This document shows, piece by piece, positions 8,339 to 17,434 of a stretch of DNA of 64,000 nucleotides. Numbering within the stretch: the first letter of the stretch is position 1; each line of letters opens with the position of its first letter. A program made the position numbers and the translations under genes. A model generated the notes under the pieces. The model had not been told where the DNA came from and searched no databases. It worked only from the letters and a program-made list of their open reading frames with translations. Source of the stretch: an uncultured Clostridium sp. (lineage in GTDB: Bacteria; Bacillota; Clostridia; TANB77; CAG-508); assembly GCA_947384775.1 (NCBI GenBank), contig CANDIF010000001.1, positions 1-64,000 of the forward strand, in the 5' to 3' direction.

Positions 8339-9409
8339 ATGGAGTATGTAATTGTAACTAAAAACAAACTAACTAAATATGGTAAAATATTTTTTGGAAC
8401 TATAATTGTTTTAGTTTTATTAATTGTGGGTGTATTAATTATATCGAGAGAAAAAATTTTTAATGTTCAAGAAGATGAAAGATCAAAAATAGCAAAAGAA
8501 GATAGAAATTACAAATTTGCAGTTATAGACTATATAAGTAAAGAAGAAAATAAGAAAAGTAAACCAACTTTTTTAGAAATAAAAAAAGAGATTCCACAAG
8601 AAGAACAAGACATTTTTATTGAAAATGAGAATAAAGAAGAAGACGAAACAAAATTTGCAGGAGAAATAAAATTAGATGAAGAGCAAACTATAGAAAAAAC
8701 AGAAGATAGTATAAATGAACAAACAGTACCTACAGAAAATCCAATAGAAAAGGCTGAAACTATTACTCCAAGGAACTTAGAACAATTTCAAGGAAAACCA
8801 TTACTGGCTTTTACATTTGATGATGGACCAAATAGTGAAACTACCAATAGATTATTGGACAATCTAGATAAATATAATGCTAGAGTAACATTTTTTGTTG
8901 TAGGAAATAGAATACACAATAATACTGATACTTTGAAGAGAGCATATGATATGGGAAATCAAATTGGAAGCCATTCATATAGCCATAGAAATTTCTTTAA
9001 GTTGGATGAAGCTAAGATTTTAGAAGAAGTACAAAATACAAACAATGCAATAAAAGAAGTAATTGGCGTCGAGCCAACACTTATAAGACCACCTTATGGA
9101 AATACAAATAGTGACATAAAAAACATTTATAATATGTACACAATTTTATGGGATTTAGATACTGAGGATTGGAAAAGTAAAGATGCAGATAAAATTGCTG
9201 AATATATAGTAAACAATGTTCATGATGGAGCAATAATTTTATTGCATGATATATATGACCCTTCTATAGACGGAACACTAAAAGCAATGGAAATACTAGA
9301 ACAACAAGGATATGGCTTTGTTACTATAGATGAGATGGCACAGCTAAAAAATGTAGAATTAGATAAGGATATAAGCTATCATTATTTTTATAATGAATTA
9401 CCATTATAA
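8339..9409 (+). CDS. Membrane-anchored polysaccharide deacetylase (NodB domain)
   Basis: One N-terminal membrane helix (about residues 13-35) is followed by a Glu/Lys-rich linker to about residue 145 and a NodB domain at 155-335. The zinc site is intact: TFDDGPN supplies the aspartates, SHSYSH the two histidines, and RPPYGN and LLHDIY complete the catalytic set. It should remove acetyl groups from peptidoglycan or another cell-wall glycan outside the membrane. The next frame begins immediately after its stop. Confidence 0.9.
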   Translation: MEYVIVTKNKLTKYGKIFFGTIIVLVLLIVGVLIISREKIFNVQEDERSKIAKEDRNYKFAVIDYISKEENKKSKPTFLEIKKEIPQEEQDIFIENENKEEDETKFAGEIKLDEEQTIEKTEDSINEQTVPTENPIEKAETITPRNLEQFQGKPLLAFTFDDGPNSETTNRLLDNLDKYNARVTFFVVGNRIHNNTDTLKRAYDMGNQIGSHSYSHRNFFKLDEAKILEEVQNTNNAIKEVIGVEPTLIRPPYGNTNSDIKNIYNMYTILWDLDTEDWKSKDADKIAEYIVNNVHDGAIILLHDIYDPSIDGTLKAMEILEQQGYGFVTIDEMAQLKNVELDKDISYHYFYNELPL

Positions 9410-9433
9410 ATGAAAAAAAAAGGGGTGGCAAAG

Positions 9434-10283
9434 ATGGAAAAAAAAACTAAAATATTTTTTTGTATTATAATACTAATTCTTTTAGTGATTATCACATTTT
9501 TCAGAATAAATTACTTAAAGAAAGATAAACTTAAAGTGGAAGAAGAAAATGGGGACAGTAATATGATTGCAACTATGAAAGCTGTCATAGTAAAAGTATA
9601 TGATAAAAGTTTAATAGTTATAGATTATGACGATAAAGAATTATTAAACGTAAGTTTTACAAAAAAAGGAAATATTGGATTCAAACAAGGACAAGAAATA
9701 TTAGTCCATTTTGATGGTATGGTTTATACCACATATCCAGGACAAATTAGCAATGTAGGAAAAATTGAAATTATAAAAGAAAAAAGTGGTATTAAAATAC
9801 CAGAAGATGCATTAAGATATTGCTACAGCTCTAAAGATAATGTTAAAGTTTCTGTTAATGAATTAACAAGTAGAGGTATAACATTAGAAATCGTAGACAC
9901 AAATCAATTACCATATAATTATTCTCACAGTTATTCAATAAATAAAAAAGTTAAAAATGAAAAGTATACTGGAATAGGTCAAAAAATAGGAGAAGATACA
10001 GAAACTTCTACTTCTGGATATACTCGGAAATGGATTTGAATATATATGGGAAAATATAAATCCAATTTCAGATATTTCAATTCAAGAAACTGAAGAAAAG
10101 ATAACAAGCGAAGTATCAAATATGGAAATAAGAAAATTTAACTGGACGAAGTTATATGGAATTTTAGGTGAAGGGGAATATGAGTTTACATTATATGATA
10201 GTAATTCACTTATGATAAAAATACCATTTTCAATAGACTCAAAAGGAATTTCTTACCATGAACGAGCTAAATTTGAATTTTAG
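9434..10283 (+). CDS. Secreted/membrane-anchored DUF3221-like protein, joined by +1 shift at CGG 10025
   Basis: An N-terminal membrane helix (residues 4-24) is followed by a small beta domain (MKAVIVKVYDKSLIVIDY ... FDGMVYTTYPGQI) similar to the one at 52819. In the zero frame the protein stops four codons after ...TSGYT at an in-frame CGG. Skipping the C gives ...GYTGNGFEYIWENI and a further 85 codons to a TAG at 10283, 282 residues in all. The continuation has host codon use and no other start or ribosome binding site. I chose the ATG at 9434, which follows AGGGGTGG. Confidence 0.72.
10025..10028 (+). other. +1 frameshift site: ACT CGG A
   Basis: In-frame CGG at codon 198 of the DUF3221-like gene. 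Reading GGA instead of CGG opens the remaining 85 codons. Unshifted translation stops after four codons. Confidence 0.8.
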
Positions 10284-10344
10284 TATTGACAGGAGTATTA
10301 TAATTAATAATAAAATTAAAATTTACTAAAAAGGAGAGTAAAAT

Positions 10345-11251
10345 ATGAGTAATTTAATTCTAAAGTGTGAAAACTTATGTAAAAAGTTTGGTAAAAAGCA
10401 AATTCTAGAAAATGTTTCTCTAGATATTTATGAAGGGGATATTTTAGGATTTATTGGACCAAATGGAGCAGGAAAAACAACTACAATCAAGTTAATATTA
10501 GGACTTCAAAGTATTGGAAGTGGAAAGGTAGAAATTAATGGATTTGATATAAAAAAGAACTTTGAAAAAGCAATAGAAAAAGTTGGAGCAATTGTAGAAA
10601 ATCCAGATTTATATATGTATTTAACAGGACGTCAAAATCTTAAATTAATAAAAAACATGTATAAAGATGTAGATGATAAAAGAATAGATGAAGTTGTTAA
10701 ACTGGTAAAATTGGAACAAAGGATAAATGATAAAGTATCTAAATATTCATTAGGAATGAGACAAAGACTTCGGAATTGCACAAGCAATTTTGCATAAACC
10801 AAATCTTTTAGTATTAGATGAGCCAACAAATGGATTAGATCCAGAAGGAATAAAAGAGCTAAGAGATTTAATAAAAGAACTTGCTAAGAAAGAGAGAATG
10901 GCAATATTAATTTCTAGCCACAACTTAGCAGAATTAGAGAGCTTTTGTAATAAAGTAACAATAATAAAAAATGGAAAAGTAGTAGAAACAAGTGATATAA
11001 ATAAAGTAAAGAAAGTAGAACAGTCATATATTATAGAACTTGACAATTTAGAGAAAATAGAAGATATACTAAAAATGAATGTAGAGAAAATAGATGACAA
11101 GAAATTTAGAGTTCACATAAAGAAAGAAGAAGCACCACGAATTGTTAAAGAATTAGTAGAAAACAACAAGAAAGTATATACAGTAATGGAAGAAACTTTG
11201 ACATTAGAAGATGCATTCTTAAAAAAGACAGGAGGGAATGTAATTGAATAG
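10345..11251 (+). CDS. ABC-2 transporter ATPase (BcrA type), joined by +1 shift at CGG 10771
   Basis: The Walker A motif GPNGAGKTT is near residue 38. The frame then breaks inside the ABC signature: SLGMRQRL is followed by CGG, where every relative has Gly (RQRLGIAQAI). Skipping the C gives GIAQAILHKPNLLVLDEPTNG, including Walker B, and ends at 11251 for 301 residues, the normal family length. Unshifted translation ends eight codons later without Walker B and would be inactive. The permease start overlaps its stop, so the pair is one exporter operon. Confidence 0.9.
10771..10774 (+). other. +1 frameshift site: CTT CGG A
   Basis: In-frame CGG at codon 143 inside the ABC signature motif. GGA is the conserved glycine. 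Confidence 0.9.
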
Positions 11252-12647
11252 TTTAATTAAAAATGAAATAATCAAAATATTTAAAAAGAAAAGCATATAT
11301 GTAATGCTTATTGTAACACTTGCATTTACAATACTTACAAATGTTATATATAAATATGTATACAATATGAATGGAGACTATTTTTCTGAAGGATATATAA
11401 AGGTATTAGAGGAAGAACAAAAAAATATTAACCCAAATAATCCAGAAGAAATAGGAATATATGTAAGCAATCAAACAGATTTAGAATTGTTTAGATTGGC
11501 AAAACAATATGATAAAAATTCATGGCAATATGCAGTAATAATGAATAATGGAAGAGATTACATATCAAACTTAAATTATGAGAAATATCAAAATCATGAT
11601 GATGAAGAACTAGCAATAGTACAAGCAAAATATGATGAATTTATAAAAAGATTAAACGAAAATGATTGGAGAAAATTTGCAGAAGAAGAATTAGAAAATG
11701 CCAAACAAAATGCAACACTTATACAAGACGATGATATGATGAATATCGAACTAGAAAAAGCACAGATGAGATTAGACTACAACATAGAATATGGAAATAA
11801 TTATAAAAACGAAGCATTATCAAGATATTCAAGTAGCAAAATGCAGATAGCAAACTATGAGCAAAATACTGAAAATAGAAAATATTATGAACAAAAATCA
11901 TACCAAGAAGCAAAAGAAGATATGGAGAAAGCTTTATATGCAATTAAAAATGATAAAGATATACTTAATAATTCAAACTTAAGAGGAACATTATTAGATA
12001 TGTTCTCTAGCTATGAATTGTTTATAATAATAACAGTAGTATTAATTGCAGGAGCAATTGTAAGTGAAGAATTCAATAAAGGAACAATAAAATTATTATT
12101 AGTAAGACCATATAGGAGAACTAAAATATTATTTGCTAAATTTATAGTTGTAATGTTAACAATAATATTTATAATGCTTGCAGTAGGAATAATGCAATTT
12201 ATAGTTGGAGGAATATTCTTTGGATTTGATTCATTAAGTATTCCAGCAATAGAATATAACCATAATACAGGTTCAATTGTAGAAATGAACTTACTACAAG
12301 GAATACTATTGAATGCTTTAGGAAGATTACCAATATACATCCTAATAGGAACATTAGCATTTGCAATCAGTAGCATATTTACAAATACAGCAGTAGCAAT
12401 AACAATATCAATATTAGGATATATGGCGGCACAAATAATAAATCAACTTGCATTTTCATTTAACATTGCATGGCTTAAATATTTTATAACACCAAACTGG
12501 GAATTGTCACAATTTTTCTATGGAAGATTACCAAATATGCAAGGAACAAGCTTATTATTTGCTATAACATTATGTATAGGGTATTTCTCAATAATGATAA
12601 TACCAGCATTTATGACATTTAAAAAGAAAAATATAAAGAATATATAA
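11244..12647 (+). CDS. ABC-2 family transporter permease
   Basis: The 467-residue protein has a first membrane helix at about residues 17-38, a long Glu/Lys/Asn-rich extracellular loop to about residue 250, then five hydrophobic segments, the usual plan of ABC-2 permeases. GAIVSEEFNKGTIKLLLVRP is the typical motif after the second helix. It starts at a TTG behind GGAGGG inside the end of the ATPase gene. Cargo is unknown; lantibiotic/bacitracin-type efflux is common in this family but not shown here. Confidence 0.88.
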   Translation: MNSLIKNEIIKIFKKKSIYVMLIVTLAFTILTNVIYKYVYNMNGDYFSEGYIKVLEEEQKNINPNNPEEIGIYVSNQTDLELFRLAKQYDKNSWQYAVIMNNGRDYISNLNYEKYQNHDDEELAIVQAKYDEFIKRLNENDWRKFAEEELENAKQNATLIQDDDMMNIELEKAQMRLDYNIEYGNNYKNEALSRYSSSKMQIANYEQNTENRKYYEQKSYQEAKEDMEKALYAIKNDKDILNNSNLRGTLLDMFSSYELFIIITVVLIAGAIVSEEFNKGTIKLLLVRPYRRTKILFAKFIVVMLTIIFIMLAVGIMQFIVGGIFFGFDSLSIPAIEYNHNTGSIVEMNLLQGILLNALGRLPIYILIGTLAFAISSIFTNTAVAITISILGYMAAQIINQLAFSFNIAWLKYFITPNWELSQFFYGRLPNMQGTSLLFAITLCIGYFSIMIIPAFMTFKKKNIKNI

Positions 12648-12671
12648 AAAATGGCGAAAAATATATATCTA

Positions 12672-12705
12672 AAAAGCAAGTAATCATTGAACATTACTTG
12701 CTTTT
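12672..12705 (+). terminator. Intrinsic terminator
   Basis: AAAAGCAAGTAAT pairs with ATTACTTGCTTTT after the permease gene. Confidence 0.85.
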
Positions 12706-12748
12706 GTGTTATGATTATAAAAACTTTCAATAGAAGGAGAAAACTACA

Positions 12749-12967
12749 TTGAATAAGAAAGTGTTGATATTTGGAGTGATTATAGTATTATTAGTACTTC
12801 TAATTCCAATACCACATCGTTTAAAAGATGGTGGAACAGTTGTATATAAAGCAATAATATACAAAGTTTTAAAAGTACATAGATTAGATGAAAATTCAGA
12901 AACAGGATATAGAGATGGACTTATAGTAGAAATATTAGGTTTTAAAGTTTATAATAATGTTAAATAA
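12749..12967 (+). CDS. Small single-pass membrane protein
   Basis: A 72-residue product with one N-terminal helix (residues 4-22), then a short beta-rich tail (DGGTVVYKAIIYKVLKVHRL). The start is a TTG behind AAGGAG. Similar tiny proteins are common in clostridia and have no known role. It lies 13 bases before the TfoX-like gene and may share its transcript. Confidence 0.6.
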   Translation: MNKKVLIFGVIIVLLVLLIPIPHRLKDGGTVVYKAIIYKVLKVHRLDENSETGYRDGLIVEILGFKVYNNVK

Positions 12968-12980
12968 GGAGTTGATTTAA

Positions 12981-13298
12981 ATGGCTACAACAAATGAATA
13001 CATAGAATATGTATGTGAACAAATAAAAGGTGTTGGAGAAATTAGATATAAGAAAATGTTTGGAGAATATATGGTATATGTTAACGATAAACCTGTTATT
13101 ATAGTATGTGATAATACTGCATTTGTGAAGGAATTGGAATGCATAAAAGAAATGATGGAAAATGCAGAAGAAGGATATCCATATAAAGGAGCAAAAGAGC
13201 ATTATGTGTTGGATATAGATAATTCAGAGTTATGCAGAGCAGTTATAACTGAAATTGAAAAAGTAACACCTGTACCAAAACCAAAAAAGAAAAAGTAA
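12981..13298 (+). CDS. TfoX N-terminal domain protein
   Basis: A 105-residue protein with the TfoX/Sxy N-terminal fold: a YIEYVCEQIKGVGEIRYKKMFGEYMVYVNDKPV start and the alternating strands and helices that follow, ending in a Lys/Pro-rich tail. In Proteobacteria Sxy supports competence. In Firmicutes these short proteins are uncharacterised. The ATG follows AAGGAG. Confidence 0.82.
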   Translation: MATTNEYIEYVCEQIKGVGEIRYKKMFGEYMVYVNDKPVIIVCDNTAFVKELECIKEMMENAEEGYPYKGAKEHYVLDIDNSELCRAVITEIEKVTPVPKPKKKK

Positions 13299-13323
13299 AT
13301 TTAACATTTTATGTAAAATATGT

Positions 13324-13329
13324 TATAAT
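13324..13329 (+). promoter_or_regulatory. -10 box of GC-rich cassette 1
   Basis: TATAAT followed by a small hairpin (GTAT acgca ATAC) in the leader of the gene at 13372. The TATAAT plus leader hairpin layout recurs in the other GC-rich cassettes. Confidence 0.5.
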
Positions 13330-13371
13330 ATAATTTGTATACGCAATACTATAGAAAGTCGAGGTCTTTGT

Positions 13372-13884
13372 ATGCTATTTAGAAGAGCAACAGAAAGCGA
13401 CTTTGCGGAATATGTTCGTCTTTATAATGACCCTGAAGCAGAAACCATATATCGGAAAAAAGAAGACGAAGAAATAAATCCGCAAAAACAGCAGGAAGCC
13501 TTGAAATACTTTGGACTTGATGACCCAAACAGCGATTTCGTAAAGCAATTAGAGAAAGAAAATCGGAGAACTTTTCCAAAATTCCTTAAAGACATTACAA
13601 ACTCTTCTCACAGAATAATCATAATTCAAAATTCGTACAGAGTAGTTGGATTTATTGAATTATTCATGATTAAGAGATTTTGTTGGAAAATTGCTTTTCT
13701 ATGCATTGAGCAGAGATATCAAACCCTTGAAGTCATTAATCATTTGATGCAGTACCTTAGAAAAGAAGAAAATATGCATCAGCTTGATGTATGTACTTAC
13801 AATGGAGACTTTGATGATATGCTTAAAGCTGCGGGGTTTATCAGCGATGGTTTTTCATTCCTGCACAAGACATTAGACGGCTAG
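13372..13884 (+). CDS. GC-rich cassette 1: GNAT-like acetyltransferase
   Basis: The 170-residue product starts LFRRATESDFAEYVRLYNDPEA, as GNAT proteins do, and ends with the KAAGFISDGFSFLHK strand pair. The acetyl-CoA loop is not obvious, so activity is uncertain. Codon use (CAG, CTT, GCG, CGG) is unlike the neighbours. It carries two in-frame CGG codons, at 13453 and 13564, that must be read as Arg to keep the frame open, unlike the AT-rich genes. It is monocistronic with its own terminator, so it is probably acquired. Confidence 0.6.
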   Translation: MLFRRATESDFAEYVRLYNDPEAETIYRKKEDEEINPQKQQEALKYFGLDDPNSDFVKQLEKENRRTFPKFLKDITNSSHRIIIIQNSYRVVGFIELFMIKRFCWKIAFLCIEQRYQTLEVINHLMQYLRKEENMHQLDVCTYNGDFDDMLKAAGFISDGFSFLHKTLDG

Positions 13885-13905
13885 GGAAACCTAGTCGTTT
13901 GATGT
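13877..13905 (+). terminator. Terminator overlapping the stop codon of cassette 1
   Basis: ACGGCTAGG and CCTAGTCGT form a stem closed by a GAAA tetraloop, followed by a T-rich stretch. The TAG stop lies inside the 5' arm. Confidence 0.75.
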
Positions 13906-14104
13906 TTTGTATGGATATTAATGTTTAGTAATAAAAAACAATAAATTAAAAATATCTATAAGATAATATTATGAAAGAAAATTGATAATATTAGTTAGTT
14001 ATGATATGATAAACAAAAACTAAAAGTATAAGATAAAAAATAATGGAAGAAAAGAATATAAAACTTTTTAAACTAATAATTATAAAGTAAGAGGAGGAAA
14101 AAAT

Positions 14105-14308
14105 ATGCAGAAATGGAAATGCCCAAAATGCGAAAATGAGGATTATGAGAAAGATCAATTTCAAGCGACAGGAGGAAATTTTGCAAAAGTATTTGATGTA
14201 CAGAATAAAAAGTTTATTACAATAAGTTGTACAAAATGTGGCTATACAGAACTATATAAATCAGAAACATCAGCAGGAATGAATATATTTGACTTCTTTA
14301 CCAATTAG
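14105..14308 (+). CDS. Small zinc-ribbon protein
   Basis: The 67-residue protein has two CxxC knuckles (CPKCEN near residue 5 and CTKCGY near residue 43), a classic zinc ribbon. Such proteins are often annotated as nucleic-acid binding, but this is not shown. The ATG follows AGAGGAGG. It is single, with a terminator at 14335. The 220 bases upstream, after the cassette 1 terminator, hold only AT-rich leader sequence. Confidence 0.72.
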   Translation: MQKWKCPKCENEDYEKDQFQATGGNFAKVFDVQNKKFITISCTKCGYTELYKSETSAGMNIFDFFTN

Positions 14309-14334
14309 AAATTTGTAAAAATATATAATAACAA

Positions 14335-14366
14335 AGGTTAGTTTGAAATATAACTAGCCTATTTTT
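14335..14366 (+). terminator. Intrinsic terminator
   Basis: AGGTTAGTT and AACTAGCCT pair (one G-U) and are followed by ATTTTT. Confidence 0.75.
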
Positions 14367-14433
14367 AAATATTATACAATATAATTAAATTATATTCAAA
14401 CCAAGTATATCTTAAAAAAATTTGAAAAAGGTA

Positions 14434-14464
14434 TTGACTTATAGCTAACTATAAGTGATATATA
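14434..14464 (+). promoter_or_regulatory. MerR-type promoter/operator of the small GNAT gene
   Basis: TTGACT and TATATA are separated by 19 bases, longer than the usual 17, with a palindrome ACTTATAG-N4-CTATAAGT in the spacer. This is the hallmark of MerR-controlled promoters. The same arrangement is found at 14772. Confidence 0.85.
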
Positions 14465-14486
14465 TTAATAGAAAGAGAGGGATAAA

Positions 14487-14741
14487 ATGATTGAAATTAA
14501 GTTTGTTAAAGAACAAAACAAATCCATTGCATATGATGGAAGCAATCAAATAGGAGAATGCAGTTTTATAGAACAAGGAGAGGAATGGAATATAGTTCAT
14601 ACAGAAGTTAGTAATTTATATCAAGGACAGGGAATTGCAAGAAAATTGGTGGAAGATGTTATAAAAAATGCAGTTCAAAATGCGAAAAGTGTTGTAGCAG
14701 ATTGTTCATATGCTAAGAAAATTTTAGAAAGTAAAAAATAG
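14487..14741 (+). CDS. Small GNAT-fold acetyltransferase (YjdJ type)
   Basis: An 84-residue member of the short N-acetyltransferase family: the acetyl-CoA motif YQGQGIARKLVEDVI is intact and the C-terminal CSYAKKIL segment is typical. The substrate is unknown. It is the only gene behind a MerR-type promoter matching that of the regulator gene downstream, so it is likely part of that regulon. Confidence 0.82.
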   Translation: MIEIKFVKEQNKSIAYDGSNQIGECSFIEQGEEWNIVHTEVSNLYQGQGIARKLVEDVIKNAVQNAKSVVADCSYAKKILESKK

Positions 14742-14771
14742 AAAAACATATTAAAAAATTTAAAGAAACTA

Positions 14772-14802
14772 TTGACTTATAGTTAAGTATAAGTGATATA
14801 TA
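14772..14802 (+). promoter_or_regulatory. MerR-type promoter/operator of the merR gene
   Basis: TTGACT and TATATA with a 19-base spacer containing ACTTATA-N6-TATAAGT, almost identical to the site at 14434. This implies autoregulation. Confidence 0.85.
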
Positions 14803-14821
14803 TAGTAGCAGAGGTGAAATA

Positions 14822-15205
14822 ATGACGATAGCAGAAGTAAGTAAAAAGTATGATTTAACACCAGAGACACTTAGATATTATGAAAGAATAGGGTTAATGA
14901 ATAATGTTCCAAGAAATAAAAATGGGATAAGAAATTATGACGAAAAGTCTTGTTCACGTATTGAATTTATAAAATGTATGAGATCAGCTGGTGTAGAAAT
15001 TGAAATTTTAATGGAATATATGTCTTTATTTGAAAAAGGAAAAAGCACAGTTGGTGCTAGAAAAAGCTTATTAGAAGAACAAAGAGAAAAGCTATTAGAA
15101 AAACAGAAAAAAATTAATGAAACTATAGATAGACTAAACTATAAAATTGAGTTATATGAAGAAATAGAAAAAGGAAAACGAAAAGACTTTACAGAGGACT
15201 TATAA
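14822..15205 (+). CDS. MerR-family transcriptional regulator
   Basis: The N-terminal winged helix is clear (TIAEVSKKYDLTPETLRYYERIGL). A dimerisation coiled coil runs from about residue 75 to 115. There is no conserved metal-binding cysteine pair at the C-terminus, so the ligand is probably not a metal ion. Its own promoter and that of the upstream acetyltransferase have matching operators. The DUF362 gene follows after 48 bases with no promoter that I can see. Confidence 0.9.
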   Translation: MTIAEVSKKYDLTPETLRYYERIGLMNNVPRNKNGIRNYDEKSCSRIEFIKCMRSAGVEIEILMEYMSLFEKGKSTVGARKSLLEEQREKLLEKQKKINETIDRLNYKIELYEEIEKGKRKDFTEDL

Positions 15206-15253
15206 GGTAAATTGACCTTAATGTATAAATAAAAAATAGAAAGGGGAAATTTT

Positions 15254-16135
15254 ATGGAAAAAGCAAAAGTATATTTTTCAAAGCAGATTACTCCAGAAAA
15301 TGTTGTTAAAATATATGAAAAACTAGGAATAACATTACCTGGAAAAGTAGCAGTTAAACTACATTCAGGAGAGGATGGAAATCAAAACTATATAAAACCT
15401 GAATTTGTAAAAGCAATAGTAGAAAAAGTAAATGGAACAGTTGTTGAATGTAATACAGCTTATGATGGAGCAAGAAATACTACCCAAAGACATGAAAAAT
15501 TAATGGAAAAACACGGTTGGAGCAAATACTTTGATGTAGATATTATGGATGGAGAAGGACCAGATAAGGTATTAGAAATACCTAATGGAAAAGTAATTAA
15601 AAAAGATTATGTAGGAAAAAATATATACAATTATGATTCAATGCTAGTATTATCACATTTTAAAGGACATCCAATGGGGGGATATGGAGGAGCATTAAAG
15701 CAGTTATCAATAGGTGTCGCATCAGGACATGGAAAAAGTTATATACACTGTGTTGGAAATGAAAATGGAACATTTGAAGAAATGTTTAAAGTAGACCAAA
15801 ATAAGTTTTTAGAAGCAATGGCAGATTCAGCTTCAGCAGTAGCAAAACATTTTGAGGGTAAAATTGCATATATAAATGTAATGTGTAATTTATCAGTAGA
15901 CTGTGATTGTTGTGCAGTAGCAGAAGACCCTTGTATGAAAGATATAGGAATTCTTGCAAGCTTAGATCCAATAGCAATAGATCAAGCATGTATTGATTTA
16001 ATATATAATTCAAAAGATCCAGGAAGAAATCACTTTGTCGAAAGAGTTGAAAGACAAAATGGAGTTCATACAATAGAAGCAGCAACTAAATTAGGATTTG
16101 GAAACAGAGAATATGAATTGATAAATATAGATTAA
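15254..16135 (+). CDS. DUF362 domain protein
   Basis: The 293-residue protein has the DUF362 layout: KVAVKLHSGEDGNQNYIKPEF, a central HFKGHPMGGYGGALKQLSIG motif, and the C-terminal DPCMKDIGILASLDPIAIDQA segment. The CDCCAVAEDPC cysteines near residue 220 could bind iron or zinc, but a true 4Fe-4S ferredoxin motif is absent. Function is unknown for the family. It probably shares the merR transcript. Confidence 0.85.
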   Translation: MEKAKVYFSKQITPENVVKIYEKLGITLPGKVAVKLHSGEDGNQNYIKPEFVKAIVEKVNGTVVECNTAYDGARNTTQRHEKLMEKHGWSKYFDVDIMDGEGPDKVLEIPNGKVIKKDYVGKNIYNYDSMLVLSHFKGHPMGGYGGALKQLSIGVASGHGKSYIHCVGNENGTFEEMFKVDQNKFLEAMADSASAVAKHFEGKIAYINVMCNLSVDCDCCAVAEDPCMKDIGILASLDPIAIDQACIDLIYNSKDPGRNHFVERVERQNGVHTIEAATKLGFGNREYELINID

Positions 16136-16156
16136 AGCTGTAGGGACACTATAGCA

Positions 16157-16188
16157 CGCAGGGGCGATTTTAATTACCCACAACTGCG
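16157..16188 (+). other. G+C-rich hairpin in the leader of the ECF S-component gene
   Basis: CGCAG and CTGCG pair around an inner GGG/CCC step in an otherwise AT-rich leader. There is no U-tract. It could be a regulatory leader or a remnant of an intergenic repeat. I cannot assign it to a riboswitch class. Confidence 0.35.
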
Positions 16189-16240
16189 AAGAAATTACTA
16201 AAAATATATTAAAACGTTAATATTAGAAAGGGGAATTACA

Positions 16241-16807
16241 ATGGGAAAAGTAGAAACTATAAAAAAGGAAAAAGGAATACTTGGAACCTTAACAAGTACG
16301 AAAGCAAAATATATAATAGGAACAGTATTATTAAGTGGAATAGGTATAGCATTACCTAGAATATTTCATATTTTAGCAGGAAGCACAGCAGGTTCAACAT
16401 TCTTACCAATGCACATTGCAGTATTAATTGCAGCACTAACATTTGGAGTAATTAGCAGTACAGCTGTAGCAGGCATTTCAATAATATTTAGCTATTTATT
16501 AACAGGGATGCCAACGGTTGCGAGACTACCATACATGTTAATAGAGCTTGTAATATATGCAGTATTATTAGGATTATTTAATAAAAAGTTTAATTCATAC
16601 ATATCATTAATTGCTACAATAGTTTTAGGAAGAATAATATATTCAGGAGTGCTATTTGCGCTAATCAATTGGATAGGATTACCTACTTATGGAATATCAG
16701 TAATAGAGAGCATAAAAGTAGGAATACCAGGAATAATTATTCAATTATTATGTGTTCCAGTAATTGCTAAAGTAATGAATGAAAGGCTAAATTTGAAAAA
16801 TGAGTAA
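16241..16807 (+). CDS. ECF transporter substrate-specific (S) component
   Basis: The 188-residue membrane protein has about six helices in the ECF S-component pattern (a FLPMHIAVLIAALTFG second helix and a GIPGIIIQLL last helix). It binds a vitamin or similar substrate and uses a shared ECF module encoded elsewhere. Which substrate is not readable. Its last codons overlap the next gene by eight bases. Confidence 0.8.
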   Translation: MGKVETIKKEKGILGTLTSTKAKYIIGTVLLSGIGIALPRIFHILAGSTAGSTFLPMHIAVLIAALTFGVISSTAVAGISIIFSYLLTGMPTVARLPYMLIELVIYAVLLGLFNKKFNSYISLIATIVLGRIIYSGVLFALINWIGLPTYGISVIESIKVGIPGIIIQLLCVPVIAKVMNERLNLKNE

Positions 16808-17204
16808 TCTAGAAACTGTAAAACAAAAGCTATATGAAACAAATGCAAGTTTAGTTGTTTTATATGCAAATGGAGAATGCAAAGAATATTATCAAAATAG
16901 AATTAATGATATAAAGGAAATATTGCAAAAAGATAAAACAGCATTAAAAGATGCAGTTATATCAGATAAGGTAATAGGAAAAGTAGCAGGTTCAATTCTA
17001 ACAGTAGCAGGAGTTAAAGAAATATATGCAGATGTTATGAGTAAGTATGCAATACAAGTACTTGAAGAAAATGGCATAAAATATGAATATAAAAATTTAA
17101 CAGAATATGTACAAAATAATACTAAAACTGGAATGTGTCCTATGGAGAACAAATATAGAGATGAAAAAGATATAAAAAAGATTTATACAGAGATGATACT
17201 TTAA
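16800..17204 (+). CDS. DUF1893 domain protein
   Basis: The 134-residue protein matches DUF1893: NASLVVLYANGECKEY, then the helix ALKDAVISDKVIGKVAGSI, and a CPMENKY segment. Its start overlaps the ECF S-component gene, so the two are coupled and may act on the same compound. No function has been demonstrated for the family as far as I know. Confidence 0.8.
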   Translation: MSNLETVKQKLYETNASLVVLYANGECKEYYQNRINDIKEILQKDKTALKDAVISDKVIGKVAGSILTVAGVKEIYADVMSKYAIQVLEENGIKYEYKNLTEYVQNNTKTGMCPMENKYRDEKDIKKIYTEMIL

Positions 17205-17228
17205 ATTCATAAATTTTAGAATAAACAC

Positions 17229-17257
17229 TTGTACAAAGACATAAAATGTAGTATAAT
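17229..17257 (+). promoter_or_regulatory. Promoter of riboswitch/antiporter transcript
   Basis: TTGTAC and TATAAT separated by 17 bases, just upstream of the structured leader. Confidence 0.7.
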
Positions 17258-17269
17258 CTTAGTCGATAA

Positions 17270-17400
17270 AAAATAAGGGAGTAATTGGCATAGAAATTAT
17301 GTAATAAAGTCAACATACTGATAGAAAATCTATCTGGCTTTATTTTAAATAATGAGACTTGTTTGCAAACATAAAAATGCAGACAAAGTCTCTATTTTTG
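17270..17400 (+). ncRNA. yybP-ykoY (manganese) riboswitch with terminator
   Basis: The leader contains the yybP-ykoY hallmarks: AAGGGAGTA followed about 40 bases later by AAAGTCAACATACTG, a hairpin, then CTGGCTTT closing the helix. A terminator follows at 17354-17398 (GAGACTT ... AAGTCTC then TATTTTT). The class senses Mn2+ and usually switches on Mn exporters. Assigned by eye from consensus, not by a covariance model. Confidence 0.8.
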
Positions 17401-17434
17401 TGCTGATTTTAAAACACGAAAGGAGAAAAGAAAA

